From Bacteroidales bacterium (GTDB lineage: Bacteria; Bacteroidota; Bacteroidia; Bacteroidales; F082), in NCBI GenBank assembly GCA_024400425.1, contig JAKSMV010000019.1, positions 1 to 63,638 on the forward strand: a DNA stretch of 63,638 bases, written 5' to 3'. A program made the position numbers and the translations under genes. This document shows positions 18,301 through 25,797 of the stretch, piece after piece. Every line of letters starts with the position of its first letter. Position 1 is the stretch's first letter. The notes under the pieces were generated by a model that searched no databases, was not told the DNA's origin, and saw nothing but the letters and a program-made list of their open reading frames with translations.

Positions 18301-20395
18301 AGGCAACAAGTTGCTGACCAATCATGATTTCCGTTGTCATGGCTTTTACGACTATAATATTCGTGTGCGCTCCACCGACCTCTCAGGCCTTTACATTGAA
18401 AGGAATTTCGCCATCCGCGCAAGCCGTACGGAAGAAGTTGATCCTGTGACGGTTTACGAAAGCATTTGCCCTGGCGAAAGCATCATTTTCGGCAATGAAC
18501 GCATCACCGCAGGCGGTGTTTATGAACATACGTTCTCCAATTATCTGGGCTGCGACAGTTTGGTCTATATGACCGTTTCGATGAATGAAGTGGCGCCGAC
18601 AGCGTATTACGAAGGCGACATCTGCCGCAATTTCGCTTACGATGAGTACGGATTCGATTTGTCGGCCGAAACGATTGCCGCTTTGACCCAAGGTTGGTCG
18701 ATGGCTTCCGACACCACTATCATTGTGGATAATTATAAGGATAACGCTTTCGGCTGCACCGATACCCTCCGTCTTGCGCTGACCGTGAAGCCTGCTTTCG
18801 ATGTCGAGGACAACCATCTGGTCTGCCCATCCGATTTGCCATACGTCTATAAAAACCGTCCGTATGTCTCCGACACCACGGTGTTGTTCTCCTATACCAA
18901 TAGATTTGGCTGCGATTCCATCGTGCGTTTCAACCTCACCCTCAATCCCGACTACGGCACACAGAGTGATGTGCTTGCCGATGGTTGGTATTGGTATTCA
19001 ACCTACATTGACCAAAGCAACGGCAAGGGCCTGACGAACCTCGAAACCGCCTTGGGCAGAAAGGGTAACCTGATCAAGTCGAAGATGAATTTCGTGCAGT
19101 ATTATCCTGAACATAACCAATGGTATGGTAATCTTGACGCCATCAATAATGAAAACATGTTCATGATTAACACGACGGCTGATGTTGCCGCTGACGTCAC
19201 TGGCTGCTATGCCTTGGCATGCCCGATAACGATTCGCCAAGGCTGGAACTGGATCGGCTATCCTTGCGTCCACACCAATTCCGTGGCATTGGCCATGAGC
19301 GGTTTGGACCGTGCACCTCAGGATGGCGATGTGCTGAAATCGAAATCGGCATTTGCCACTTATTATGGCGCATACGATATGTGGTATGGCTCATTGGGCA
19401 TGCTCAACCCTGGCGAAGGCTACATGTACATGTCGAACGGTGATGCTGAGAATACGCTCATCTATCCTTCTGTTACCCGTGACCAGGGCACTCCGGTCGT
19501 CATGCAGGAGACATTCTGGCAAGCTGACGGACATCAGTTCGCCCGCAACATTACATTCGTGGGCGCTATCGAACTCGACGACAACATAATCGAGTCGGAT
19601 ACGCTTGAAGTCGGCGTATTCTGTCAAGGCGAACAACGCGGTAGCGGTCGTGCCATCTATCTCGACAAGCTCGGCGAATACCGCCTCTTCCTGACGGTTC
19701 ATGGCGAAGAAGGCGATGAATTGAATTTCCGCCTCTACGACCACGAAAAGGACAAGGAAAGAAGAATACGCAGCCGACAGCAGGTGGTCTTCCACGACGA
19801 CGACAACTATGGTACTGTTGATAAGCCTTATCTGTTTGTCTTCAATGCCGATTACGACAAACTCATCGAAGCTGAAATCTGCGATGGCCAGTATTATGTT
19901 GAGAACGGTTTCCGTGCCTACCGCTCGGGTACCTATTTCAATGAATTGCCTAATGATAGCATCATCCGCCTCGACCTGACGGTCAACCCGGTCTATCACG
20001 AAGAAAAGAGCGTGGTCGCCTTCGAATTCCCGTTCCAATATGATGGCATGGTCTTCGATGGCCCTGGCACCTATAATTTGCAGTACAATACGGCAGAGGA
20101 ATGCGACAGCACTCTTGTGCTCACTGTTCAGCCTTATGATGGTGTGCGCGAATTGCTCATCAGTCCAGTCCCAGCTGAAAGAACGCAGCGTGTGACGCTT
20201 TACTTCCCATTCACGGCTGACGAACAGCACGACCTTCTGGTGGAGGTCTACACGCTTGGCGGCAACCTGATGCAGGCACTGAAGCCGAAGCGCTTCCCAA
20301 TCGAATTGGATCCGTTCACAACTGCAGGCACCTATATGGTGAAAATCACGATGGGAACCGGCGAAGTGCTGACGGGAAAAATTATTGTAAAGTGA
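15362..20395 (+). CDS. Large multidomain T9SS cargo protein
   Basis: 1,677 residues, signal peptide to about residue 21. In order: Cys-rich beta domains with a DACGN motif typical of HYR-like repeats (30-380); a domain like those in other Bacteroidetes surface proteins, with FENDPEFATA near 675 and IYFDENDVV near 805; an Ig-like domain (825-915); a cadherin-like domain with NDVVGTL (926-1020); modules ending GCDSL/GCDSI (1025-1200); two tandem copies of a W-rich module (GWYWYST, then GWNWIGYP, 1205-1360); a domain with NITFVGAI and FRLYDH (1386-1500) that recurs in the next gene; more CDS modules; and a C-terminal T9SS type A-like sorting domain (about 1595-1677, ending TGKIIVK). Expected to cross the outer membrane by T9SS and stay on the surface or be released. 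Binding function unknown. Confidence 0.85.
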   Translation: MVKRFLFLMIGVFAFAGLKAQISYTGSLPLTEETEGCEPPEPLSSDEAFEYLTQYIEFESPEDCNLFYSVECSISDVATTEECYFTVIRSFLVTDACGNEQEFIQLIFVYYNLDDFAGESLPENTFDAFSVEEALPNTTASVDAYLAHYGVEYPWCWGDHESSYTALAVGEDDDCSVWYDLYFKINPVGCPQQLLLNQRVILAPSGLVQCSCNEMTPLEVTGCDQTMSVSHVGTINSFSVYGVEFSNYLHGDVFEINFEDVFDEESQCDDYLIHRTYTVYYPCTHQEFTITQEVHVQPFFGVSGSLKPVFYSTEPPQPYTLSELTDELDISYTCGNENIQMSYEDIIDEENENLIERRYSFEGKCENLHQDVSQYMFKMEAEPKEFMLNKIEDVSMEGIGDGYAELKRPSCFYCPSCPDEEQKIFKVEWYNNSTGEMWTTNPDDPECDIYSIHTLTAGNYEVKVFPICPGFSWDDTPIFKDEFKIGERKMEVNIADDMGLISNHVYRSFMAVISLKGADGNYVMYEDYDNIVGKFNDEWELTDGLLYSPKKKEWDLFEMHNPHMNGQGAYENIKWRYDTYNEQYGHGLQRFIVAKDEHNLITYRMYLRDQRNNELGTLYKVATKTLYHGELCFSDDPNEIFGPVGYTNADSTCVRMINSTDDVDYTIMFENDPEFATAAAARVKVECPLSDKIDPTTFRLGNFGFNNMTFEVPELASYYNQRIQLDSLGYWLDVTASIQVPENIAYWIFQTIDPATGVAPIDSLGFLPVNDTLTGCGEGYVSFTAALAGNGTRSLHTGDEILENAQIYFDENDVVPTNDYINQLDVVAPTSVIVCDTLGAFAARKLNIAFSATDDMNGSGVRYVELYANIDQTGFELLANVHPDSVFVFPMNNGTNFEFIGLAVDNVGNKEDYKTYPELYYALGNPPTSLTLSKDNFKENDVVGTLVGNFKTIDDQISDVFAYTLVDGEGSADNSLFRIEGNKLLTNHDFRCHGFYDYNIRVRSTDLSGLYIERNFAIRASRTEEVDPVTVYESICPGESIIFGNERITAGGVYEHTFSNYLGCDSLVYMTVSMNEVAPTAYYEGDICRNFAYDEYGFDLSAETIAALTQGWSMASDTTIIVDNYKDNAFGCTDTLRLALTVKPAFDVEDNHLVCPSDLPYVYKNRPYVSDTTVLFSYTNRFGCDSIVRFNLTLNPDYGTQSDVLADGWYWYSTYIDQSNGKGLTNLETALGRKGNLIKSKMNFVQYYPEHNQWYGNLDAINNENMFMINTTADVAADVTGCYALACPITIRQGWNWIGYPCVHTNSVALAMSGLDRAPQDGDVLKSKSAFATYYGAYDMWYGSLGMLNPGEGYMYMSNGDAENTLIYPSVTRDQGTPVVMQETFWQADGHQFARNITFVGAIELDDNIIESDTLEVGVFCQGEQRGSGRAIYLDKLGEYRLFLTVHGEEGDELNFRLYDHEKDKERRIRSRQQVVFHDDDNYGTVDKPYLFVFNADYDKLIEAEICDGQYYVENGFRAYRSGTYFNELPNDSIIRLDLTVNPVYHEEKSVVAFEFPFQYDGMVFDGPGTYNLQYNTAEECDSTLVLTVQPYDGVRELLISPVPAERTQRVTLYFPFTADEQHDLLVEVYTLGGNLMQALKPKRFPIELDPFTTAGTYMVKITMGTGEVLTGKIIVK

Positions 20396-20414
20396 TAAAT
20401 AATAAACAAAGACA

Positions 20415-22685
20415 ATGAATATAATTAAGAAAACATTTTTTGCAATTTTGTGCATGGCCTTGTTGCCGATGCGATTGTGGGCTTCTGATGATTACATTTA
20501 TCCTTGGCATCACTGGCAGCCTGAATTTTCGGATTTCAACATGACGGCGACTTTCGCCATCCGTATCGATGGCGTGCTGCAAACGAGTCCTGACCTCGAG
20601 ATGGGTGCCTTTGCCGGCGACATCTGCCGCTCGTCTTTCCATTTGGTGGAGTCTCCTTTCGTCCCTGGGCTTTATATCAGTGAAGGCTACAATATACAGG
20701 GCTATGTCGGTGAAGTCATCACTTTCCGCCTCTATGACCATTCGCAGGAACGTGAATTGGACTATGTTACCGGTTATTGCATTCCATTCGAACAAAATCT
20801 GCATCTAGGAGGTGCTGATAATCCGCAATACATCGATTTCTTTTCCAGTACGTCTTCCTATTATACGCTTGTAACCGATGCAAGCCAATTGGTGCCGGGC
20901 AGATCTTACCTTATTGCTAATGGATGCGGAAACGGCGCTAAGTTTGCCGGTGGACAGAATGGGGAAGAGGATGAAAGGTATGCCGTGGATGTCACGGTTG
21001 CCAATAGGAAAGCCTATCTGGAACCGGCTGTGAACATGACGGATTTGGAATCGGTCTATCAGTTTGAGCTTCGTGAGGTGAGTGGCGGTTTCGCCATCTA
21101 CGATGCGGTCAACCAAGGGTATCTGAATACTACAAAGAAAGGTGTGATTAAATGTTCTGCAACTCAGATGGTTTGGCAAGTGGAAGTCGATGCTTCGGGA
21201 AATGCCGCGGTTACTACCATGATAAGTGATAAGAAAAAATATCTTTTTTATGATGGTGAGGATGGGTCTAATTCTTTTTATTGTACAGATGATCCAAGTT
21301 CGCTTTGCCTTTTCGCAAAGTGTCAGCTTGTTGAAGGAACGCTTTCGCGTCTCGACATCAACGACCCAACTCAGATGTATGTGGTGGAATCGGGCAATGT
21401 GCTTGACGTTGAAACCTTGACTACGGTACACCCAAGCAATCTTATCGTCGAAGATGGCGCACAGCTTATCACCAATTCAGTCACTCAGATCACCGTGCAA
21501 AAAAATATCTTGGCCTACGCTGATGCTGATGAGCGTGATGGTTGGTACACCCTTGCCTCGCCAGTCGCTGGTGAAATTGAATCGGCAAGCAACATGACAA
21601 GCAATGATTTCGACTTGTTCTATTTCCTCGAGACCGTGGTCACCAAGGAATGGCGCAACTATAAAAATTCTGAAAATGAGTTTGTCAATTTTGAAAGTGG
21701 TCGCGGCTATCTTTATGCCAACAGCGAGGACATAACCCTCAATTTCAAGGGCACTTTGAATACCGAAGCTGCCACCTACGCAATGACTTATACGGATTCT
21801 CGCCCTGACGACTTGAAAGGTTTCGCCTTGGTCGGAAATCCTTTCGCACACAACATCAAGAAGGGTAGCGGCTGCGCCATCGACGATGCACGCCTCGCAA
21901 CGGGTTACTACACGTTGACCCACAGCGGTGCTTGGGAAACCCATACTGACGATGAAATGATAGTCCCAGGCCGGGGCATTCTCATTCAGACTTCCGAAGC
22001 TGGCGATTTGACCATCAATAATGTTGTCGCATCACAAACTCGTGGCAAGTCAAGTCACAACGCTTATCTTGCCCTTGAGGTTGAAGGCAAGCAGGGAAGT
22101 GATAAGGCTTTCGTCTATTTTGGCGAAGGCATTGGCCTGAATAAGATTGCCCATTTCAACAATGCACCGATGCTTTATCTGCGTCAGAACGCCAAGGACT
22201 ACGCCATTGCACATTATGCCGCTGATGAAATGGTGGGTGAGGTCCCCGTGTTCTTCCAAGCATCAGAAATCGGCAAATATGCCATCAGCGTTGCCAACGA
22301 GGGACTCTGTTTCGACTATTTGCATCTGGTGGATAACCTGACTGGTAATGATGTTGATTTGATGGGTTCGGAAGGAGACGTGCCATGCCGTGTCTCTACC
22401 TATACTTTTGACGCCAAGACCAGCGATTATGCCTCACGTTTCAAACTTGTGTATCAGCTGCACCATGATATTGAAGATATGGCCGCTGATTTCTGCTATT
22501 TCGCCGATGGTCGTCTGGTCATCCCGAGTATCGAAGGCGAAACCACTCTGCAAATCATCGACCTTTCGGGCCGAATCGTCAGCAGTCAAATGGTAAACGG
22601 CAGCTACAACCAACCGCTGAACTTGAATGCGGGCGTTTATGTAGTGAGAATGGGCGACAAGACGCAAAAAATCGTCGTTTTCTGA
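20415..22685 (+). CDS. T9SS cargo protein sharing a domain with its upstream neighbour
   Basis: 756 residues, signal peptide to about residue 23 (LWASD). Residues 35-140 carry a domain with NMTATFAIRIDG, LEMGAFAG and FRLYDH motifs, clearly related to a domain late in the preceding protein. A beta-rich middle follows. Residues 375-520 contain the GWYTLASP, GRGYLY and GFALVGNPF motifs common in Bacteroidales surface proteins. The last 65 residues are a T9SS type A sorting domain (ITLQIIDLSG-like strand, LNAGVYVVRM, ending KIVVF). It begins 19 bases after the previous stop and is the last gene of the run; a good intrinsic terminator follows at 22706. Ligand unknown. Confidence 0.85.
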   Translation: MNIIKKTFFAILCMALLPMRLWASDDYIYPWHHWQPEFSDFNMTATFAIRIDGVLQTSPDLEMGAFAGDICRSSFHLVESPFVPGLYISEGYNIQGYVGEVITFRLYDHSQERELDYVTGYCIPFEQNLHLGGADNPQYIDFFSSTSSYYTLVTDASQLVPGRSYLIANGCGNGAKFAGGQNGEEDERYAVDVTVANRKAYLEPAVNMTDLESVYQFELREVSGGFAIYDAVNQGYLNTTKKGVIKCSATQMVWQVEVDASGNAAVTTMISDKKKYLFYDGEDGSNSFYCTDDPSSLCLFAKCQLVEGTLSRLDINDPTQMYVVESGNVLDVETLTTVHPSNLIVEDGAQLITNSVTQITVQKNILAYADADERDGWYTLASPVAGEIESASNMTSNDFDLFYFLETVVTKEWRNYKNSENEFVNFESGRGYLYANSEDITLNFKGTLNTEAATYAMTYTDSRPDDLKGFALVGNPFAHNIKKGSGCAIDDARLATGYYTLTHSGAWETHTDDEMIVPGRGILIQTSEAGDLTINNVVASQTRGKSSHNAYLALEVEGKQGSDKAFVYFGEGIGLNKIAHFNNAPMLYLRQNAKDYAIAHYAADEMVGEVPVFFQASEIGKYAISVANEGLCFDYLHLVDNLTGNDVDLMGSEGDVPCRVSTYTFDAKTSDYASRFKLVYQLHHDIEDMAADFCYFADGRLVIPSIEGETTLQIIDLSGRIVSSQMVNGSYNQPLNLNAGVYVVRMGDKTQKIVVF

Positions 22686-22705
22686 AAACCATCACAATGA
22701 AAAAG

Positions 22706-22740
22706 AAGCCTGTTTCCTTAATTAGGGACGGGCTTTTTTT
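22706..22740 (+). terminator. Intrinsic terminator of the giant-protein operon
   Basis: The stem AAGCCTG / CGGGCTT with further weak pairing (TTTC / GGGA) closes a short AT-rich loop and runs into seven T. It lies about 20 bases after the stop of the T9SS cargo gene. Confidence 0.85.
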
Positions 22741-22816
22741 GATAGAAACAAAAATAACAATTGTTTGCATTTCTCATTGATTTTTTGTTATTTCGCTTCG
22801 TCAAAATCAGCATGTT

Positions 22817-23062
22817 ATGGAGAACAACAAGAAAAGAAAGAAGCGTCGCAATTATCAGTATCACGCCATTACCTTCAAGTTGTCGAAAGGACAATATCGC
22901 TCGTTGCGTAACTATTGCAAGGCTCGAAAGACTACACCTATTAAACTGATTAAGAGTAATATAGCTCGCTTTATCACCGCATACGAATATGAAGTGCCAC
23001 AAGAGCTGTATGTTACCGAGAACCAGCTTCAGCTTTTTGACGATGACGAAATCATGAACTGA
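22817..23062 (+). CDS. Small basic protein, ribbon-helix-helix-like
   Basis: 81 residues. A lysine/arginine-rich tail (residues 1-12) precedes a possible beta strand (AITFKLS) and two predicted helices (about 25-40 and 43-57). This is the order strand-helix-helix of ribbon-helix-helix DNA-binding proteins. The C-terminal 20 residues are acidic. ATG 22817 was chosen; an overlapping ATG at 22812 is in another frame and gives no sensible product. It is a monocistron, convergent with recR only 8 bases away. DNA binding is inferred from pattern alone; the family is not one I can name. Confidence 0.6.
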   Translation: MENNKKRKKRRNYQYHAITFKLSKGQYRSLRNYCKARKTTPIKLIKSNIARFITAYEYEVPQELYVTENQLQLFDDDEIMN

Positions 23063-23070
23063 CTTTTCGG

Positions 23071-23682
23071 TTATTTTTGGCTGAAAATCGTGCGGTTTTG
23101 AATGGAACGGCCTAAGGTCACCTCATCGACGTATTCCAAAGCGTCGCCAACGGCAATTCCCTTCGAGATGACAGAAATCTTTCCCTTGAAGTCGGATAAT
23201 TGTCTGTAAATGTAGAAATTGGTTGTGTCGCCTTCAATTGTGGCAGGCAATGCCAAAATGATTTCCTTGATATCTTCTTGTTGTGCGCGTCTGACGAGCT
23301 GGCTGATTTTCAAATCGTTGGGCGATATGCCTTCGATAGGACTGATGACGCCACCCAGAACATGATAAAGCCCGTTGAAAGAGGCGGTGCGCTCGATGGC
23401 CAGCACATCGCGCATGTCGGCCACGACGCATAGTGTGTTTTCGTCGCGGCGCGGGTTGCTGCAAATGGAACATACCGCAGTGTCGCTGATGTTGTAGCAA
23501 CGTTCGCAAAGCCTGATGTTGCGTTTCATTTTCAACAGTGAATCAGCGAGTTGCTCGGTCTCGGTAGCTTCTTCTCCCAAAAGGTGAAGAGCCAATCTCA
23601 AGGCTGTCTTCTTGCCAATTCCAGGGAGCCGCGAAAGCGAATCAACAGCATTCTCAAGTAATATAGATGAATATTCTGCCAT
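23071..23682 (-). CDS. recR: Recombination mediator RecR
   Basis: 203 residues, the usual RecR length. RecR acts with RecF and RecO to load RecA at single-strand gaps during repair in the cytoplasm. Visible features in order: a helix-hairpin-helix with LPGIGKKTALRLALHLL (about residues 19-35), a four-cysteine zinc motif (CERCYN...CSICSN, about 58-77), and a Toprim domain beginning LCVVADMRD with the downstream LALPATIEGDTT segment. The start MAEYSS at 23682 sits about 10 bases below a -7 promoter element. It is divergent from the YwqK-type gene, with overlapping promoters. Confidence 0.97.
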   Translation of the reverse strand: MAEYSSILLENAVDSLSRLPGIGKKTALRLALHLLGEEATETEQLADSLLKMKRNIRLCERCYNISDTAVCSICSNPRRDENTLCVVADMRDVLAIERTASFNGLYHVLGGVISPIEGISPNDLKISQLVRRAQQEDIKEIILALPATIEGDTTNFYIYRQLSDFKGKISVISKGIAVGDALEYVDEVTLGRSIQNRTIFSQK

Positions 23683-23692
23683 AATAATCGGT

Positions 23693-23701
23693 GCAAAATT
23701 A
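23693..23701 (-). promoter_or_regulatory. -7 promoter element for recR
   Basis: Reads TAATTTTGC on the minus strand, matching the Bacteroidetes primary-sigma -7 consensus TAnnTTTG, 10 bases upstream of the recR start codon. Its upstream (-33) side overlaps the divergent promoter at 23712. Confidence 0.7.
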
Positions 23702-23711
23702 CGTTATTTCC

Positions 23712-23720
23712 TAAATTTGC
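23712..23720 (+). promoter_or_regulatory. -7 promoter element for the YwqK-family gene
   Basis: Reads TAAATTTGC, 20 bases before the ATG at 23741. It also fixes that start, because the longer reading frame beginning at 23612 would start upstream of the promoter and inside recR. Confidence 0.7.
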
Positions 23721-23740
23721 AGCCTCAAAACCTTGAAATA

Positions 23741-24424
23741 ATGAAAAGACATTTTCTCCTTGCCGCTTTTTTGGTGTTTGCCATGACCGCGGCTTTTGCA
23801 CAAGACTATAACCAGACCGATTCGAAAGGTCGTCGTCAAGGCCTTTGGACGGGCTACCATTCCAACGGACAGAAACGATATGATGGCCAGTTTAAGAACG
23901 ACAAGCCAAGAGGTTTGTTCAATTATTATGATGAGAATGGTAATTTGCAGGCTACCAATAAGTTCGATAAGTCGGGCGAAAAGGCCGAGAACAAGACTTA
24001 TGCCCCTGACGGCACACTCGTGGCAGAGGGAATCTATGTCAACCAAAAGAAGGAAGGCGAATGGCGTTACTATGACAAGTCGGGACGATTAGTCTTGGTG
24101 GAAGACAACAAAAACGGCTTAGTCGATGGCTGGTCGAAGATTTTCAATCCCGAAACGGGAACGCTTGCCGAAGAGACTGAGTTCGTCAAAGGCTTGCCTC
24201 ATGGCGTGTGCCGGAAATATCGTGAGAATGGCCTGCTCTTGATGGAATGCCAATATGCGAATGGCAAATTGGAAGGTGTTTCGAAGACCTATTATCCGAA
24301 TACTTCGCTGAAGGAAGAAGGCAATTACTGCCAAGGTGAGAAATGCGGACAATGGAAGACCTACAATGAGGATGGCGATCTGGTTGCCGTAGATAGTTAC
24401 GACCAAGAAGAAATCGCTGAATAG
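23741..24424 (+). CDS. YwqK / MORN-repeat variant family exported protein
   Basis: 227 residues. ATG 23741 gives a clean signal peptide (MKRHFLL..., cleavage after AAFAQ near residue 21). The mature part consists of MORN-variant repeats of about 22 residues with the pattern G-x-W-x-x-Y-x-N-G-x-x-x-x-x-G-x-(F/Y), for example YHSNGQKRYDGQF and YYDKSGRLV. These are often labelled toxin-antitoxin YwqK antitoxin in databases, but an exported copy with no partner toxin nearby does not support that role. Convergent with the TPR lipoprotein gene, six bases apart. Confidence 0.85.
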   Translation: MKRHFLLAAFLVFAMTAAFAQDYNQTDSKGRRQGLWTGYHSNGQKRYDGQFKNDKPRGLFNYYDENGNLQATNKFDKSGEKAENKTYAPDGTLVAEGIYVNQKKEGEWRYYDKSGRLVLVEDNKNGLVDGWSKIFNPETGTLAEETEFVKGLPHGVCRKYRENGLLLMECQYANGKLEGVSKTYYPNTSLKEEGNYCQGEKCGQWKTYNEDGDLVAVDSYDQEEIAE

Positions 24425-24430
24425 CGTTTC

Positions 24431-24841
24431 TTAGTTGCAGCTTCTCATAAGGTCCTCGAGGTTCTCGCGACCATATTGTTGTGCCAGCTTATAATAGTAG
24501 CACATCATTTCGTAATCGTTGATATAGAAGCAAGTGCGACCGGCGCTGAAATAGGCGTCGGCATAGTCGGGTTTCAGGTCGATGGCTTTCTGGAAGTCTA
24601 AGAGGGCTTCGTCATATTTCCTGCTGTTGGTTTTGGCGCAGCCGCGCATGTAGTAGGCTTCGTAGTTGGCCTTGTCGTATTTGATGGCTTTGGTGTAGGC
24701 TTCTTCTGCTCCTTCAAAATTGCTGTATCTCATCATTAGTTTGTCGCCTTCGTCCATGTAACTGCGCGATTTTGCTGGGTTCTGACAACTTGACATGAAA
24801 AGTGTGCCGATGGCGACGAGTATCAATGCTAATTTTTTCAT
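24431..24841 (-). CDS. TPR-repeat lipoprotein
   Basis: 136 residues from ATG 24841 (MKKLALIL). A lipoprotein signal ends with FMSSC, placing the lipidated cysteine at residue 19. Three TPR-like repeats follow (about 27-125): EEAYTKAIKYDKANYEAYY, DEALLDFQKAIDLKPDY, then a third unit. A longer reading starting at 24898 is unlikely, as it would begin upstream of the -7 element at 24859-24867. Likely a protein-interaction scaffold anchored in a membrane; partner unknown. Confidence 0.85.
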   Translation of the reverse strand: MKKLALILVAIGTLFMSSCQNPAKSRSYMDEGDKLMMRYSNFEGAEEAYTKAIKYDKANYEAYYMRGCAKTNSRKYDEALLDFQKAIDLKPDYADAYFSAGRTCFYINDYEMMCYYYKLAQQYGRENLEDLMRSCN

Positions 24842-24858
24842 TTCGGTGATTATTTGCC

Positions 24859-24867
24859 GCAAAGATA
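24859..24867 (-). promoter_or_regulatory. -7 promoter element for the TPR lipoprotein
   Basis: Reads TATCTTTGC on the minus strand, 17 bases upstream of ATG 24841 and just beyond the 3' end of the DUF2279 gene. Confidence 0.7.
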
Positions 24868-24876
24868 CGCCTTTTT

Positions 24877-25752
24877 TCAGAAATAGAGCCAATGCCATAC
24901 GAATTTGTCGTTGACGTTGTATTCCAAGGCTGGAGTGGGTAACTTGATGAAACTCAATGCACGAAGCAATGCTTTGAGGTAGCGGTTTTCGATGGGAAGT
25001 TTGGCTAAATCGATGCCAGGTGAAAGATAGAATTGTCTCACGCGTTCAAAATCGTTGGTGGGTTGAGGAGCAATCATCCCTTTTGCTCCATAGCCGAAGT
25101 CGAGGGTGATCCATTCAGGGAAGTTGTTTTCGGTGCCCAGAAGTATTTCCTTGACGTTGAAAGAAGCCCAGATGGTTATCCCGTTGTAGTCTTTCAAGGC
25201 ATGGCTCATAAGGTTGTCTCCTAAATCGTTGGGGTTGTATTGGGCGTATTCTGTGGGATGAAATGAGTATTTCAGGCTGATGCGTTGCTCGTCCCATAAC
25301 AATTGTTGTACTGTGTAAAGCGTAGTTCCGCCTAGGTCGGCGGCCATGTCACCCCACGAGAAGCCCCAACCTTCGTATCCGGCATCCATCAATTCGATGC
25401 TTGTCATGTAGAGTAGTGAGAAGGCTCCGCTGTAGAGTGCTGATTGTTTTGCGTCCAAGCCAATCAACCGGAGACTTTCGTTGCCGAGTAGGTTGATGTG
25501 ATATGCCGTGGTGGCATGACCAAACTTGTCCATCTGCAGCCAATCACTGTTGTCGTTGATGGTATGGAACCCTACCCAGGGGCAGTCTTTAAACCAAAGT
25601 TGGTTGAGGGCGACCATCGAACCGGCATAGACAACCGCACCGCCTCCAGCCATGATTTTGACATTGCGAAGGACAATAGAATCATTGGGCTGTTGAGCCC
25701 ATGTTGAATTGAGCGTAATGATGAGAAACAATGCTAATAGTTTGGTTTTCAT
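24877..25752 (-). CDS. DUF2279 family exported protein
   Basis: About 291 residues from ATG 25752; an ATG three codons upstream (25761) is also possible. Signal peptide to about residue 20 (STWAQ). The mature region shows the DUF2279 pattern: MDKFGHATTAY near residue 75, then SALYSGAFSLLYMTSIELMD and SWGDMAADLGG motifs, with hydrophobic segments suggesting membrane contact. The family is widespread in Bacteroidetes with no established function. It lies 45 bases below the phosphohexomutase gene on the same strand, with no clear promoter between, so it is probably the last gene of that operon. Confidence 0.82.
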   Translation of the reverse strand: MKTKLLALFLIITLNSTWAQQPNDSIVLRNVKIMAGGGAVVYAGSMVALNQLWFKDCPWVGFHTINDNSDWLQMDKFGHATTAYHINLLGNESLRLIGLDAKQSALYSGAFSLLYMTSIELMDAGYEGWGFSWGDMAADLGGTTLYTVQQLLWDEQRISLKYSFHPTEYAQYNPNDLGDNLMSHALKDYNGITIWASFNVKEILLGTENNFPEWITLDFGYGAKGMIAPQPTNDFERVRQFYLSPGIDLAKLPIENRYLKALLRALSFIKLPTPALEYNVNDKFVWHWLYF

Positions 25753-25797
25753 TTGTCTCAAGTTGAATTAGTCATTATTGTCAGTCAATGTGATTGC

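Noticed and set aside
23741..24424. YwqK antitoxin of a toxin-antitoxin pair
   Set aside because: The protein has a signal peptide and no toxin-like neighbour, so only the MORN-variant repeat family is supported.
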